From Nitrospirillum viridazoti CBAmc (GTDB taxonomy: Bacteria; Pseudomonadota; Alphaproteobacteria; Azospirillales; Azospirillaceae), in NCBI RefSeq assembly GCF_000730165.1, contig NZ_CP022111.1, positions 1,488,001 through 1,552,000 on the forward strand: 64,000 bases of DNA, read 5' to 3'. Below are positions 7,690-18,370 of the stretch, in pieces. Position 1 is the stretch's first letter, and every line of letters begins with the position of its first letter. Under the pieces are notes generated by a model. It did not search any database and had not been told where the DNA came from. It saw only the letters and a program-made list of their open reading frames with translations. The translations under genes and the position numbers were made by a program.

Positions 7690-9096
7690 ATGTTTAATTC
7701 TGTCGGCAACCTCCACCACCGGTTGCCTACCGCCGTGAACCGCCTTCCCGCCCTGATCACCGCCGCGCTGTTTCTTTCCGGCACCGCCCTGGCCGCCGGC
7801 CCCAGCTTTGACTGCGCCGCCGCCAAGACGCCGACCGAGCGGGCGATTTGCGCTGATCCGAAGCTGGCGGACCAGGATAGGGAGGTCGCGCGGCTTTACG
7901 GGCAAGTGTTGACCCAGGCCGGCACGGACGTGGCGGCACTGGTCGGCGAACAGCGTCGATGGCTGGCCACACGGGACCGCCTGTGCCAAGGGCCCGCCAA
8001 GCCGACGTCGCCCCTGACGGTCGGGTGGCCGACAGAGGCGGAATGCCTGTCCCAAACGATGATCCTACGCCAGGCGGCGCTGACGGCCCTGAGCAAAGGG
8101 GAAGGTGACCCGTCGTTTTGCCCTCGCGCTTCGATGACGCTGACCCTGGCCCGCACCGCTGACGATGCGCCGCTTCAAATTCCCCTGGATCGGCAGATGA
8201 TCGCCGCCGGGCTCGTGGTTCCGGCGCCTGAGGAAAAGCTAAGCCCCGCTTGGCGCCATCGGCTGCCGGCGGCGGCGGTCCGGCGCCGGGGCGACGCCAT
8301 AGCCATCATTCCCTTCGGGTCCTCGCATGTGGCGGTGACGGCAACGGGGGGCACGGCCGATTGCGTCAGCGTCACCGCCTTTCCTTTGGAGGCCAACGGG
8401 AAAGCCGGCCCTGCCCTGCCGCGGCCGGAAAACCGCGCCCAGCCCTATTGCTGGACGGAAACCGTCGGCTTCGGCACGGACGGCGGCGGACGGCCGCTGT
8501 TCTTCACCCAGAACGCGAACAGCGTCCGGGCCAAAGCCGGCCCCGAACGCTCAACCCTGTTCATCCGCCTGGCCAGGAAAGACCGCTGGGGCGATTCCTG
8601 CAACCTCGAGGTGACCTATCAGGCTGCCTACCGTCTGGGCGAAGGCACCTGCATTGCCAGCGCGCCCGTCTGCCAAGCCTTGCGGCAAGCGGCCCCCATT
8701 TGGGCGGCCACGCTGGGCGCCAGCCCGTGGGTGGCGGAGGGCCCTTTTCATCCGGCTGGCGGGCCCGCCTACCCCGCCCTCTCCAATCTGACACCCCAGG
8801 AGACGGATGGCGCAGGGCCGGAAGGGACCTACGATGTGCCGGATTTTCCCGGATGGCACTATCGCGGCTTGTCGGCGTTCGAGATGTCGTCACCATTGAT
8901 GACCTGGCAAAGCCCGGATGGGCCGCTGACCGTGCGCATCGCACCCGGCACCGTGGGCTGGCGGGTGGGCGCCATGATCTTGGGCGTCTGGCAGGGGCAA
9001 GGCGACTCCCTGACACCCGTGGCCGGCTACGTCATCGACCAGGTGCGCGTCGGTCACCCCAGCATCAAGACCGTCTCCTCCGTCCAAATCTACTGA
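7690..9096 (+). CDS. secreted DUF1311 (LprI-like) protein, second tandem paralogue
   Basis: About 468 residues, clearly homologous along its whole length to the preceding gene: the same Cys/Thr/Glu/Arg/Cys N-terminal motif, WLATRDRLC, the SSHVAVTA block, the CW-SAGFG/CWTETVGFG block and the C-terminal WQSPDGPLTVRIAPG and YVIDQVRVG. This indicates a local tandem duplication. The start is uncertain: ATG 7672, ATG 7690 and GTG 7735 are in frame, and GTG 7735 gives the most compact signal peptide (NRLPALITAALFLSGTALAA). Codon usage is slightly less GC-biased than in its twin, suggesting older divergence. Function unknown. Confidence 0.65.
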   Translation: MFNSVGNLHHRLPTAVNRLPALITAALFLSGTALAAGPSFDCAAAKTPTERAICADPKLADQDREVARLYGQVLTQAGTDVAALVGEQRRWLATRDRLCQGPAKPTSPLTVGWPTEAECLSQTMILRQAALTALSKGEGDPSFCPRASMTLTLARTADDAPLQIPLDRQMIAAGLVVPAPEEKLSPAWRHRLPAAAVRRRGDAIAIIPFGSSHVAVTATGGTADCVSVTAFPLEANGKAGPALPRPENRAQPYCWTETVGFGTDGGGRPLFFTQNANSVRAKAGPERSTLFIRLARKDRWGDSCNLEVTYQAAYRLGEGTCIASAPVCQALRQAAPIWAATLGASPWVAEGPFHPAGGPAYPALSNLTPQETDGAGPEGTYDVPDFPGWHYRGLSAFEMSSPLMTWQSPDGPLTVRIAPGTVGWRVGAMILGVWQGQGDSLTPVAGYVIDQVRVGHPSIKTVSSVQIY

Positions 9097-9200
9097 GGCG
9101 AACCCATCGGCGGAACGGAACGTCGCCCAACCATTCCCCCACCGCCCCATTTTCCCGCCCATTGACACCCGTACCCTCGGGCGCGCACAGTGCGGCCTTC

Positions 9201-11330
<2,130 letters not shown>

Positions 11331-11367
11331 GGCACGCATCCCGGGTTCAGCATTCCGAAGTCCGTTC

Positions 11368-11398
11368 AATCCCCACCGGTACCCCGCCGGTGGGGATT
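11368..11398 (+). terminator. intrinsic-type terminator after thiC
   Basis: A perfect 12-bp inverted repeat (AATCCCCACCGG/CCGGTGGGGATT) with a 7-base loop lies 37 bases after thiC, followed by GTCCTTTG rather than a full U-run. Confidence 0.7.
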
Positions 11399-11434
11399 GT
11401 CCTTTGTGCCGGGCCGTGTCCTGATGCGGCGGAC

Positions 11435-11466
11435 CACGGGTTCAGACAGGCACGGGTTCAGACAGG
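11435..11466 (+). repeat. perfect tandem duplication of a 16-bp unit
   Basis: The unit CACGGGTTCAGACAGG occurs at 11435-11450 and again at 11451-11466 without interruption. It is directly upstream of the GST gene, and the second copy runs into its GGGAGG ribosome-binding site. Confidence 0.9.
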
Positions 11467-11480
11467 GAGGATCGTGGACG

Positions 11481-12125
11481 ATGATCACCGTCTTCGGCGA
11501 AGGAAGGGGCTTTCGCGTCGTCTGGCTGCTGGAGGAAATGGGGCTGCCCTATCGGCTAAGGCCGGTGGATCTGCTCGCCGGCGTCGAGAATGATCCGGAG
11601 TACCTGGCCATCAACCCGGCCGGCTTCATCCCGGCGCTCCAGGACGGCGATGCCACCCTGGTCGAGTCCATCGCGATCATGGAATATCTGATCGCGCGGT
11701 ACGGACCCACGCCGCTGGCGCCGGCCGCGCAGGATCCCGCCTTCCCCGGCTATCAGCAATTCCTGCACCTGGGCGAAGCCGGCCTCGCCGCGTCGATGTA
11801 CTTCGTCGTCGTCAGCCGCAACCTGGCGCCCGAGGCGGAGCGCCGAAACTGGGGCGCCCTCAAGGCGCTGGAGGTGTTCGAGAGCCGGCTGGGACTGGTG
11901 ACGCGCCAGCTGGCGCGCGCGCCCTACATGGCCGGCGAGACGTTCACGGCGGCCGACATTTCCGTGACCTACGCACTTGAGTTCGCCCAGCGGGCCGGCG
12001 GCTACACCCTCAACGAGGCGCAGCGCGCCTATATCGCCCGCACCAGCGGCCGCGACGCCTATCGGCGGGCCATGGACACCTGCCAGGCCACCAAGGCCTG
12101 GGCCGCCGCCGCGATGGTGTCGTGA
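11481..12125 (+). CDS. glutathione S-transferase family protein
   Basis: A 214-residue protein with a thioredoxin-like N-terminal domain (MITVFGEGRGFRVVWLLEEMGLPYRL, INPAGFIPALQDGD, VESIAIMEYL) and a helical C-terminal domain with the GST folding motif region ETFTAADISVTYALEF. ATG 11481 follows GGGAGG. Such cytosolic enzymes conjugate or reduce electrophiles with glutathione; the substrate is not predictable. It lies next to a TetR/flavin-monooxygenase pair but is separated from it by the convergent tetR gene. Confidence 0.85.
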   Translation: MITVFGEGRGFRVVWLLEEMGLPYRLRPVDLLAGVENDPEYLAINPAGFIPALQDGDATLVESIAIMEYLIARYGPTPLAPAAQDPAFPGYQQFLHLGEAGLAASMYFVVVSRNLAPEAERRNWGALKALEVFESRLGLVTRQLARAPYMAGETFTAADISVTYALEFAQRAGGYTLNEAQRAYIARTSGRDAYRRAMDTCQATKAWAAAAMVS

Positions 12126-12144
12126 TCCGCCGCCGGGGAGCCGC

Positions 12145-12810
12145 CTATCGCACCGTCCCGATACCGGCCAGGATGAGGTCGATGCCGGCCAGGAACTGGT
12201 CACGGTCATCGTGCGCGGCCAGCTGCGGCGCCACCTGGCGCAGGAAGGGATAGTCGGCCGGATCCAGCCGCGCCCACCCCCCGGCGATGTCCGCCAGCGC
12301 CGCCGACCGATCCGTCCCCGGCGCCTGCAGGCGCGCGTTTGCCGCGTTCTGCCCGGCGGCGCCGAAGATATAGGTCACCAGCGCCGACCAGGCGTTGAAC
12401 CATGCCCCTTCCGGCACACCCAGCGCCCGCACCCGCCCGCCTATGGCCTCAAACACCCGCAGCATCGCCGGCTGCCACGGCGCGCGGGAGAACTGGGCGC
12501 CCACCCAAGGGTGCGCGTCGATGGCATCGAACATGCCCAAGGCGATGACCCGGATGGCCGCGCGCGGGTCCGCCTCACCGCCTCCCACACCGGACATGGC
12601 CTGTGTGACGACATGGTCGGTGGCCGCCGCCAACAGCGCGTCCTTGTCGGCGACATGCCAGTAGATGGCCCCGCTGCCCGTCGCCAGGCGGGCCGCCAGC
12701 GCGCGGAAGGTCAAGGCGCCCTCGCCGCCTGCGTCGAGGATGGCGATCGCCGCCTCCACGATCCTTTCCCTGGAAAGCGCGTCCGCGCGGCGGTCAGTCC
12801 GTTTCGTCAT
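12145..12810 (-). CDS. TetR-family transcriptional repressor
   Basis: A 221-residue regulator. The N-terminal helix-turn-helix is typical (LSRERIVEAAIAILDAGGEG, FRALAARLATGSGAIYWHVADKDALL). The HTH and YWHV segment resemble the group with a TetR_C_1-type ligand-binding domain, to which the tetracycline repressor itself belongs. It is divergent from a TetX-like monooxygenase gene, and the 79-base gap holds two near-identical 15-bp palindromes, so it very likely represses both that gene and itself. The inducer is unknown. Confidence 0.85.
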   Translation of the reverse strand: MTKRTDRRADALSRERIVEAAIAILDAGGEGALTFRALAARLATGSGAIYWHVADKDALLAAATDHVVTQAMSGVGGGEADPRAAIRVIALGMFDAIDAHPWVGAQFSRAPWQPAMLRVFEAIGGRVRALGVPEGAWFNAWSALVTYIFGAAGQNAANARLQAPGTDRSAALADIAGGWARLDPADYPFLRQVAPQLAAHDDRDQFLAGIDLILAGIGTVR

Positions 12811-12829
12811 GGGATCATCTTGACATTCA

Positions 12830-12844
12830 TGGAACGATGTTCCA
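12830..12844. promoter_or_regulatory. TetR operator 1
   Basis: Palindrome TGGAAC-GAT-GTTCCA between the divergent tetR and monooxygenase genes. It starts 5 bases after a TTGACA (12820-12825), so a repressor bound here would block the rightward promoter. The arms are identical to those of operator 2, 26 bp away centre to centre. Confidence 0.75.
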
Positions 12845-12855
12845 ATTGATATCTA

Positions 12856-12870
12856 TGGAACGTCGTTCCA
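12856..12870. promoter_or_regulatory. TetR operator 2
   Basis: Palindrome TGGAAC-GTC-GTTCCA, differing from operator 1 only in the 3-base spacer. It ends 20 bases before the monooxygenase start codon. Two operators in a divergent gap match the layout of tetR/tetA-type switches. Confidence 0.75.
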
Positions 12871-12889
12871 GTCCCTCTGAGGAAGCAAG

Positions 12890-14044
12890 ATGACGACACC
12901 CGTCACCATCGTCGGCGCCGGCCTGGGCGGTCTCACCCTCGCCCGTGTGCTGCATGTCCACGGCATCCCCGCGATCGTTTATGAGGCGGAGGCGTCGGCC
13001 GGCGCCCGCACGCAGGGCGGCATGCTGGACATCCATGAGCGGGACGGTCAGCTGGCGCTGAAGGCCGCCGGCCTGTTCGACCCGTTTCGCGCCCTGATCC
13101 ATCCCGGTGGGGAGGCGTCGCGGGTGCTGGCCCCCCAGGGCGCCGTGCTGATGGACCAGCCGGACGACGGCAGGGGCGGCCGGCCCGAGGTGCTGCGGGG
13201 GGAGCTGCGGCGCCTGCTGCTGGATAGCCTGCCGGCGGAAACCGTCCGGTGGGGCCGGAAGCTCACCGGCGTCACGACGCTGGGTGACGGGCGGCATGAA
13301 CTGACCTTCACGGACGGGGCCCGCGTGACCACCGGCCTGCTGGTCGGGGCCGACGGCGCCTGGTCCAAGGTGCGGCCGCTGCTGTCGGACGCCACGCCCG
13401 CCTATGCCGGCGCCACCTTCATCGACACCTACCTATTCGATGCCGACGCGCGGTATCCGGCGACGGCCCAGGCAGTGGGCGGCGGTGGGATGTTCGCCAT
13501 GGCGCCCGGCCAGGGCATCTTCGCCCACCGTGAGCCGGGCGGCACGCTGCACGCCTATATCGGCCTAAGGCGGCCGGCCGAGTGGATCGCCGCCATCGAC
13601 TTCGGCGACGCGGCCGCCGCGAAGGCAAGGCTCGCCGCCGAGTTCGACGGCTGGGCCCCGGCCCTGACCACGCTGATCACCCACAGCGACACGCCGCCCG
13701 TGCCCCGCCTGCTCCACACCCTGCCCATCGGCCACCGCTGGGACCGGGTGCCCGGCGTAACGCTGCTGGGGGACGCAGCCCACCTGGCGCCGCCGGCCGG
13801 CGAAGGCGCCAACCTGGCCATGCTGGACGGTGCTGAGCTGGCGCAGGCCATCGCGTCCCATCCCGGCAATATCGAGACGGCGCTGGCCGCGTATGAATCC
13901 CTGATGTTCCCGCGTGGCGCGGCAGCGGCGGCCGGCGCGCACCACATCCTGGACCTCTGCCTGGGCGACAGCGCGCCCTTCGGCTTGCTCGACTTCTTCG
14001 CCGGCGCTTTCTCACAGGGTGAACCATCAGGCCGAGACGGATAA
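12890..14044 (+). CDS. FAD-dependent monooxygenase resembling TetX
   Basis: A 384-residue class A flavoprotein monooxygenase, close to the 388 residues of TetX. The FAD-binding GAGLGG is at residues 9-14, an Arg-containing GARTQGGMLDIH block at 38-49 matches the TetX region GARI-GGTLDLH, and the second FAD motif GDAAHLAPPAGEGAN begins at 294. ATG 12890 is preceded by AGGAAG. The enzyme would hydroxylate an aromatic or polyketide-like compound using NAD(P)H and oxygen. TetX homologues also occur as house-keeping enzymes, so tetracycline degradation is not established. Its last 18 bases overlap the convergent next gene. Confidence 0.8.
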   Translation: MTTPVTIVGAGLGGLTLARVLHVHGIPAIVYEAEASAGARTQGGMLDIHERDGQLALKAAGLFDPFRALIHPGGEASRVLAPQGAVLMDQPDDGRGGRPEVLRGELRRLLLDSLPAETVRWGRKLTGVTTLGDGRHELTFTDGARVTTGLLVGADGAWSKVRPLLSDATPAYAGATFIDTYLFDADARYPATAQAVGGGGMFAMAPGQGIFAHREPGGTLHAYIGLRRPAEWIAAIDFGDAAAAKARLAAEFDGWAPALTTLITHSDTPPVPRLLHTLPIGHRWDRVPGVTLLGDAAHLAPPAGEGANLAMLDGAELAQAIASHPGNIETALAAYESLMFPRGAAAAAGAHHILDLCLGDSAPFGLLDFFAGAFSQGEPSGRDG

Positions 14045-15178
14045 CTCCTCCTCAATCTCGCGGCACAGCGCGGCGACGGCATCGTAATCCACACCGGGCG
14101 AGTTGCCGGGGGTGGGTTCGCCCACCCGGGTCAGGGCGACATAGCCGCCCTGGCGGATGCCGTTGGCGGTCTCATCCAGCACGGTGCTGCCGAACTGGGT
14201 GGTGGGTTCGATCTGGCTGCGCTGGCGCCAGTGGTTCCAGCTGTCGATGAAGACCAGCCGCTCCGCTTCCGGGAAGTGCTGGGCGACATGGACCATGGCC
14301 CCGGCCAGGAAGCGGCGGTAGAGCACGGAGCTGGTGCTGGCCAGCAGCGTCGCCCCGCCCTGGGGATGGTCGGGCCAGTCGGCGAAGTCCAGCACCACGC
14401 GGGGGAAGACCTTGCCCCGGCTGGGACGATCGACCATGCGGCTGTTCACGAACTGCGCATAGCTCATGATGGTGTCGTCGAACATGCCGCCGTCGGCGTG
14501 CCCCGCCTCCGCCTGCAGGAAGGTGTAGCCGTTCAGCAGCTCCGCCGGCTTGCAGGAGCGCCACTGCGCCGGGCCGGGGTCCAGCAGGGCGTCGAAGCCG
14601 GCATCCAGCAGGCCGCCGCGCGCCTCCGCCGCCGTGGCGACGAGGTAGAGGCCGCCCAGGCCGGCGGCCACGGCCGCGTGGCGCAGCAGGGCCACTGTGC
14701 CCGCCGGGTCGGGCAGCGTATAGGGCTCGTTCACCACCAGCAGCTGGCGGCCATCCGCCAACAAAGGGCTGAAGCCGGCGATAGCCGCCATCAGCGCGGC
14801 GGCATCGGAAGCCGGGTCGCCCACCGGCGCCGGCGTCCAGCGGAAGGCCAGGCCGAAATCGTCATCGCACCAGACGTCCAGGCATTCCGCCCCCGTGAGG
14901 TAGCCGCCCTCAAACCGGTGGCAATCCAGGACGAGACCGCCGATGCCGGTGGCGCGCGCCACCGCCACCACCCGGCCGGCGCCGGCCGCGTCCGCCAAAT
15001 CGTAGCGCCCCAGCGCCTTGCCCGGTTGCAGCAGGGGGCTGTGATGACGGCGGGCGGGGTAGGCGTCCAGCGCCCGCGCCCAGGGATCACCGCTGCCCAG
15101 CGCCTGCCACAGCGGGCCGGACGACTGAAAGCGGGCGTCGAAGAAGGCCAGGACGCGCAGGTTCAGGGGCGGGGTCAT
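14027..15178 (-). CDS. divergent WbsX/GH99-like protein
   Basis: A 383-residue cytosolic protein, no signal peptide. The pattern of LVVNEPYTLPDPAGTVALLRHAA, a following GLYLVATA strand and VFIDSWNHWRQRSQIEPTTQFG near the C-terminus resembles the WbsX (glycoside hydrolase 99-like) family found in O-antigen and capsule clusters, where the last block reads W-N-E-W-x-E. The similarity is weak. Its start overlaps the end of the upstream GT9-like gene by 4 bases, so three minus-strand genes form an operon. A role in surface glycan assembly is inferred from family and neighbours. Confidence 0.55.
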   Translation of the reverse strand: MTPPLNLRVLAFFDARFQSSGPLWQALGSGDPWARALDAYPARRHHSPLLQPGKALGRYDLADAAGAGRVVAVARATGIGGLVLDCHRFEGGYLTGAECLDVWCDDDFGLAFRWTPAPVGDPASDAAALMAAIAGFSPLLADGRQLLVVNEPYTLPDPAGTVALLRHAAVAAGLGGLYLVATAAEARGGLLDAGFDALLDPGPAQWRSCKPAELLNGYTFLQAEAGHADGGMFDDTIMSYAQFVNSRMVDRPSRGKVFPRVVLDFADWPDHPQGGATLLASTSSVLYRRFLAGAMVHVAQHFPEAERLVFIDSWNHWRQRSQIEPTTQFGSTVLDETANGIRQGGYVALTRVGEPTPGNSPGVDYDAVAALCREIEEELSVSA

Positions 15179-16656
15179 GCCGCGTCTCCTCTTTCACGGA
15201 CGGGGGTGCCATAGGCCTCCGCCGCCACGGCCAAGATGGCGGCCACCAAGTCGGCGGGCGCCGGGTGGTTGCGGCAGTCGGGCCCCTCATCCAACGGGCA
15301 GGCCCTGTAGCCGCCGCAGGGGGCGCAGGGCAGCGCCGGCGTAGGCAGACGATAGCCCGCACGCCGGGGGGCGTCGGAATTGCCGGGGAAGGTGGGACCG
15401 AACACCGCCACGGTGGGATGCCCCAGGATCTGGCTGGCGAAATGCAGGGGGAAGCTGTCGACGCTAACCACGACGTGATGCTGGCGGATCAGGGCCGCCA
15501 GCCGGCCGGTGCTGCCAGCGCTGGTCGGGGTAGCGCCGTCCCCGGCCAGCCCTGGCGCGTCCAGCACTGTGACGGCGCAGCCCAAGCGGACCAGGGCCCG
15601 GACCAGCACCCGGGCTTGAGCGCTGGGATAGGCCTTCAGGGGCCAGCCGCCGGACAGCTGCATCAGCACCCGCAAGGGCGCCGGCGGCAGGGTGCAGCGG
15701 CTGGCCTTTACGGGCGCGCGGCGGTAGAGCGTGTCCTGCAGCGTCGCCACCGGATCGCCCAGGGCGAAGCGCGCCTGGTCCACCAGGTTGAAGGGCGTGC
15801 GGGAATAGGATTTGGAGAAGCGGCAATAGACCATGAAGGTCTCGGCCCACACCTCAGGGTCGATGTGCACCAGGCTGTCCAGATAATAGCGGCCGTCCGA
15901 CACATCCCCCGTGCGGCTGACGGGCGGGATGTCCAGCACGATGGGCTCCAGCCGGTTGCCGCAATCCCGGAAGATGTCGAGGTAGTCGCGGCAGACCACC
16001 TGGCGCTGAAAAGCCAGCTGCCCCGCCGGCACCAGGCGGGAGGCCAGGCTGAAGAACAGCACGTCGCCGGCGTGGCCCGGGTGGTGGGCGGCGAAGGGCA
16101 GCCGGCGCCAGTCCGCCCGCGTGCGGATCAGCCGCACGGCATCGGCGCATTGCGTGCGCCAGGCGGCCAGATTGTCGCCCAGGATATAGCCCTGGGCGGT
16201 GATCTTGGGCAGGGGCGCCAGCGGCTTCAGCGGCGTCTGGCGCCGGGGCACGATCTGGCCAGTCAGTTGCGACAGCAGCTGCGCGTCCGTCGCCGCGCGG
16301 TTGGCGGACAGCAGGCACAGGAAACGGCCCAGGCCCTGGTCGAACAGGGCGCGCGGCAGGACGTAGGCGACGGGAAAGGTCTCCGCGTCCGTCAGCACGC
16401 AGGGACAGCGCAGGGTGTCGCCGCCGCGCAGCAGGTCGGCCAGCCGGGCGCCGCGCGAGGCCAGCAGCGGGTTGCTGACCACCACCGCGTCGGCCCCGGG
16501 CACGCGCGCCAGGGTGCGGCGCGCCACCTCCCACACATAACGGCCGGGGGGTGAGGTGGCGCTGTCCAGCAGTTCCCCCCGCGATAGCTCGCCCATGGAG
16601 TAGCGGAAGTCGAAGGCCTCCATCCGGCCGCCGGTGATTGCGACGCCGCCCAGCAT
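15175..16656 (-). CDS. GT9-like (heptosyltransferase-type) glycosyltransferase, paralogue A
   Basis: A 493-residue protein with an N-terminal half of unknown family (FDFRYSMGELSRGELLDSAT, then AHHPGHAGDVLFFSLASRLV and YLDIFRDCGNRL) and a C-terminal GT-B half with the nucleotide-sugar region VVVSVDSFPLHFASQILGHP and VAVFGPTFPGNSDAP. The C-terminus carries a cysteine cluster (LPCAPCGGYRACP, then DCRN) seen in many GT9 proteins. It would transfer a sugar to a surface or protein acceptor. It overlaps the WbsX-like gene and follows its paralogue by 16 bases. Confidence 0.7.
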   Translation of the reverse strand: MLGGVAITGGRMEAFDFRYSMGELSRGELLDSATSPPGRYVWEVARRTLARVPGADAVVVSNPLLASRGARLADLLRGGDTLRCPCVLTDAETFPVAYVLPRALFDQGLGRFLCLLSANRAATDAQLLSQLTGQIVPRRQTPLKPLAPLPKITAQGYILGDNLAAWRTQCADAVRLIRTRADWRRLPFAAHHPGHAGDVLFFSLASRLVPAGQLAFQRQVVCRDYLDIFRDCGNRLEPIVLDIPPVSRTGDVSDGRYYLDSLVHIDPEVWAETFMVYCRFSKSYSRTPFNLVDQARFALGDPVATLQDTLYRRAPVKASRCTLPPAPLRVLMQLSGGWPLKAYPSAQARVLVRALVRLGCAVTVLDAPGLAGDGATPTSAGSTGRLAALIRQHHVVVSVDSFPLHFASQILGHPTVAVFGPTFPGNSDAPRRAGYRLPTPALPCAPCGGYRACPLDEGPDCRNHPAPADLVAAILAVAAEAYGTPVRERGDAA

Positions 16657-16672
16657 GGTCCCTGCTCCCTCC

Positions 16673-18178
16673 CTACGCCGCGTCGCCCAGGCCCAGGCCC
16701 AGGACAGAGGCCGGGCCGGCGCCGTAGACCTCGGCGGCCACCTCCAGGATGGCGGCCACCAACTGGGCCGGGCGCGGCTGGTTGGCGCAGTCGCGGGTCA
16801 TCAGCACCGGGCAATAGTCCAGGCAGCCGCAGGGGCCGCAGGGCAAGGCGGGGGCCGGTAGGCGGTAACCCGGGCGCCGGGGCGCATCGGAATTCCCCGG
16901 GGCGGTGCAGCCGAAGATGGCGACGGTGGGATGGCCCAGGATCTGGCTGGCGAAATGCAGGGGGAAGCTGTCGACGCTGAGGAAGACGTGATGGTCGGCC
17001 AGCAGGGCCTTCAACGCGCTGGTGCTGCCGGCCGTCACCACGGTGGCCCCGTCGGCCGCGGCGTCGGGCAGGTCGATGACGGTGACGGCGCAGCCCAGGT
17101 CGATCAGGGCACGGATCAGCACGCGCCTGTCCCTGGCCGGATAGGTCTTGAGGTCCCAGCCGCCGGTCAGCTGCATCAGCACCCGCAGGGGCGCGCTGGA
17201 TAGCAGGGGTGCCGGGCGGTGCTGGACGGCGGACGGACGGGCATAGAGCGTGTCGGCGAAGGTGGCCACCGGGTCGCCCAGGCTGAACCGCGCATGGTCG
17301 ATCAGGTTGAAGGGCGACTTGGCGTAGGCCTTGGAATAGCGGGAAAAGACGATGAAGCTCGCCTCATCCACCCCCGGCGGCAGGTGGGCCAGGCTGTCGA
17401 TGAAATAGCGCCCGTCGCCCACGTCGGTGTTGCGCGGCGCCGGCGGGATGTCCAGCACGATGGGCGTCAGCCGGTTGCCGCAGTCCTGGAAGATGTCCAG
17501 GTAGGCCCGGCACACCACCTGGGACTGGAAGGCAAGATGCCCGTCCGGCACCAGGCGCGAGGCCAGGCTGAAGAACAGCACGTCGCCGGCATGGCCCGGG
17601 TGGTGGGCGGCGAAGGGCAGGTCGCGCCAATCGTCGCGCGCCCGCATCAGCTTCACGGCGTTGACGCACTGGACCAGCCAGGCCTCCAGGTTGTCGCCCA
17701 GGATGAAGCCCTGGGGCGTGCTTTCCGGCAGGGACCCAATGGCGCGCAAGGTGGTGGGCCGGCGGGGCACGAAGCCGCCGCCCGTCAGGCGCGACAGCAG
17801 CTGGGCGTCGGCGGCGGAGCGGCTGACCGACAGCAGGCAGAGGAAGCGGCCCAGTCCCTCGTCCAGCAGTCGGCGCGGCAGGATGTAGGCGATGGGGAAG
17901 GTGCCCTCGTCCGTCACCACGGCCGGGGCCGGCAGCGGCCCGCCGGCCAGCACCAGCTTGGCCAAGCGGCTGGCGCGGATGGGCAGGATGGGGTTGCTGA
18001 CCACCACGGCGTCGGCGGCCGGACAGGCGGCCAGGGTGCGGCGCGCCACCTCCCACACATAGCGGCCGGGGGGCGTGGTGGCGCTGTCCAGGATGTCGTT
18101 GGGCGTGAGCGCGCCGGCGGAAAAGCGGAAGTCGAAGGACTCCACCCCGCCGGCCGTTATCGCCAGACTGCTCAGCAT
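16673..18178 (-). CDS. GT9-like (heptosyltransferase-type) glycosyltransferase, paralogue B
   Basis: A 501-residue protein homologous over its full length to the gene downstream of it: shared FDFRFSAGALTPNDILDSAT, PPGRYVWEVARRTLA, AHHPGHAGDVLFFSLASRLV, DCGNRLTPIVLDIPP, SVDSFPLHFASQILGHP and FGCTAPGNSDAPRR. Its cysteine cluster (LPCGPCGCLDYCP, DCAN) is also conserved. I use ATG 18178; a GTG at 18190 would add four residues. The two genes are a tandem duplication, probably with different sugar or acceptor specificity. It is divergent from the TPR-glycosyltransferase gene. Confidence 0.7.
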   Translation of the reverse strand: MLSSLAITAGGVESFDFRFSAGALTPNDILDSATTPPGRYVWEVARRTLAACPAADAVVVSNPILPIRASRLAKLVLAGGPLPAPAVVTDEGTFPIAYILPRRLLDEGLGRFLCLLSVSRSAADAQLLSRLTGGGFVPRRPTTLRAIGSLPESTPQGFILGDNLEAWLVQCVNAVKLMRARDDWRDLPFAAHHPGHAGDVLFFSLASRLVPDGHLAFQSQVVCRAYLDIFQDCGNRLTPIVLDIPPAPRNTDVGDGRYFIDSLAHLPPGVDEASFIVFSRYSKAYAKSPFNLIDHARFSLGDPVATFADTLYARPSAVQHRPAPLLSSAPLRVLMQLTGGWDLKTYPARDRRVLIRALIDLGCAVTVIDLPDAAADGATVVTAGSTSALKALLADHHVFLSVDSFPLHFASQILGHPTVAIFGCTAPGNSDAPRRPGYRLPAPALPCGPCGCLDYCPVLMTRDCANQPRPAQLVAAILEVAAEVYGAGPASVLGLGLGDAA

Positions 18179-18370
18179 CGCCGCCCCCACGGATGAGCCA
18201 GCACCCCCGCCCCCCGGGCGGCGCCGACAAAAATAGATTCAATTTTAGCTACACGGACAGGGCCGCCAAAGCAGGCGCGGTATTTGCGCAAGGGGCGGCC
18301 GCCGCCCCGCCGGTGGTGGGCCGCCCGACTTGCCGCCACAGTGGGAGGATGGGGAAGCGGGGGCGGCGAC

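Noticed and set aside
12890-14044. Acquired tetracycline-resistance gene on a mobile element
   Set aside because: GC content and codon use match the chromosome and no transposase, integrase or repeat is next to it.
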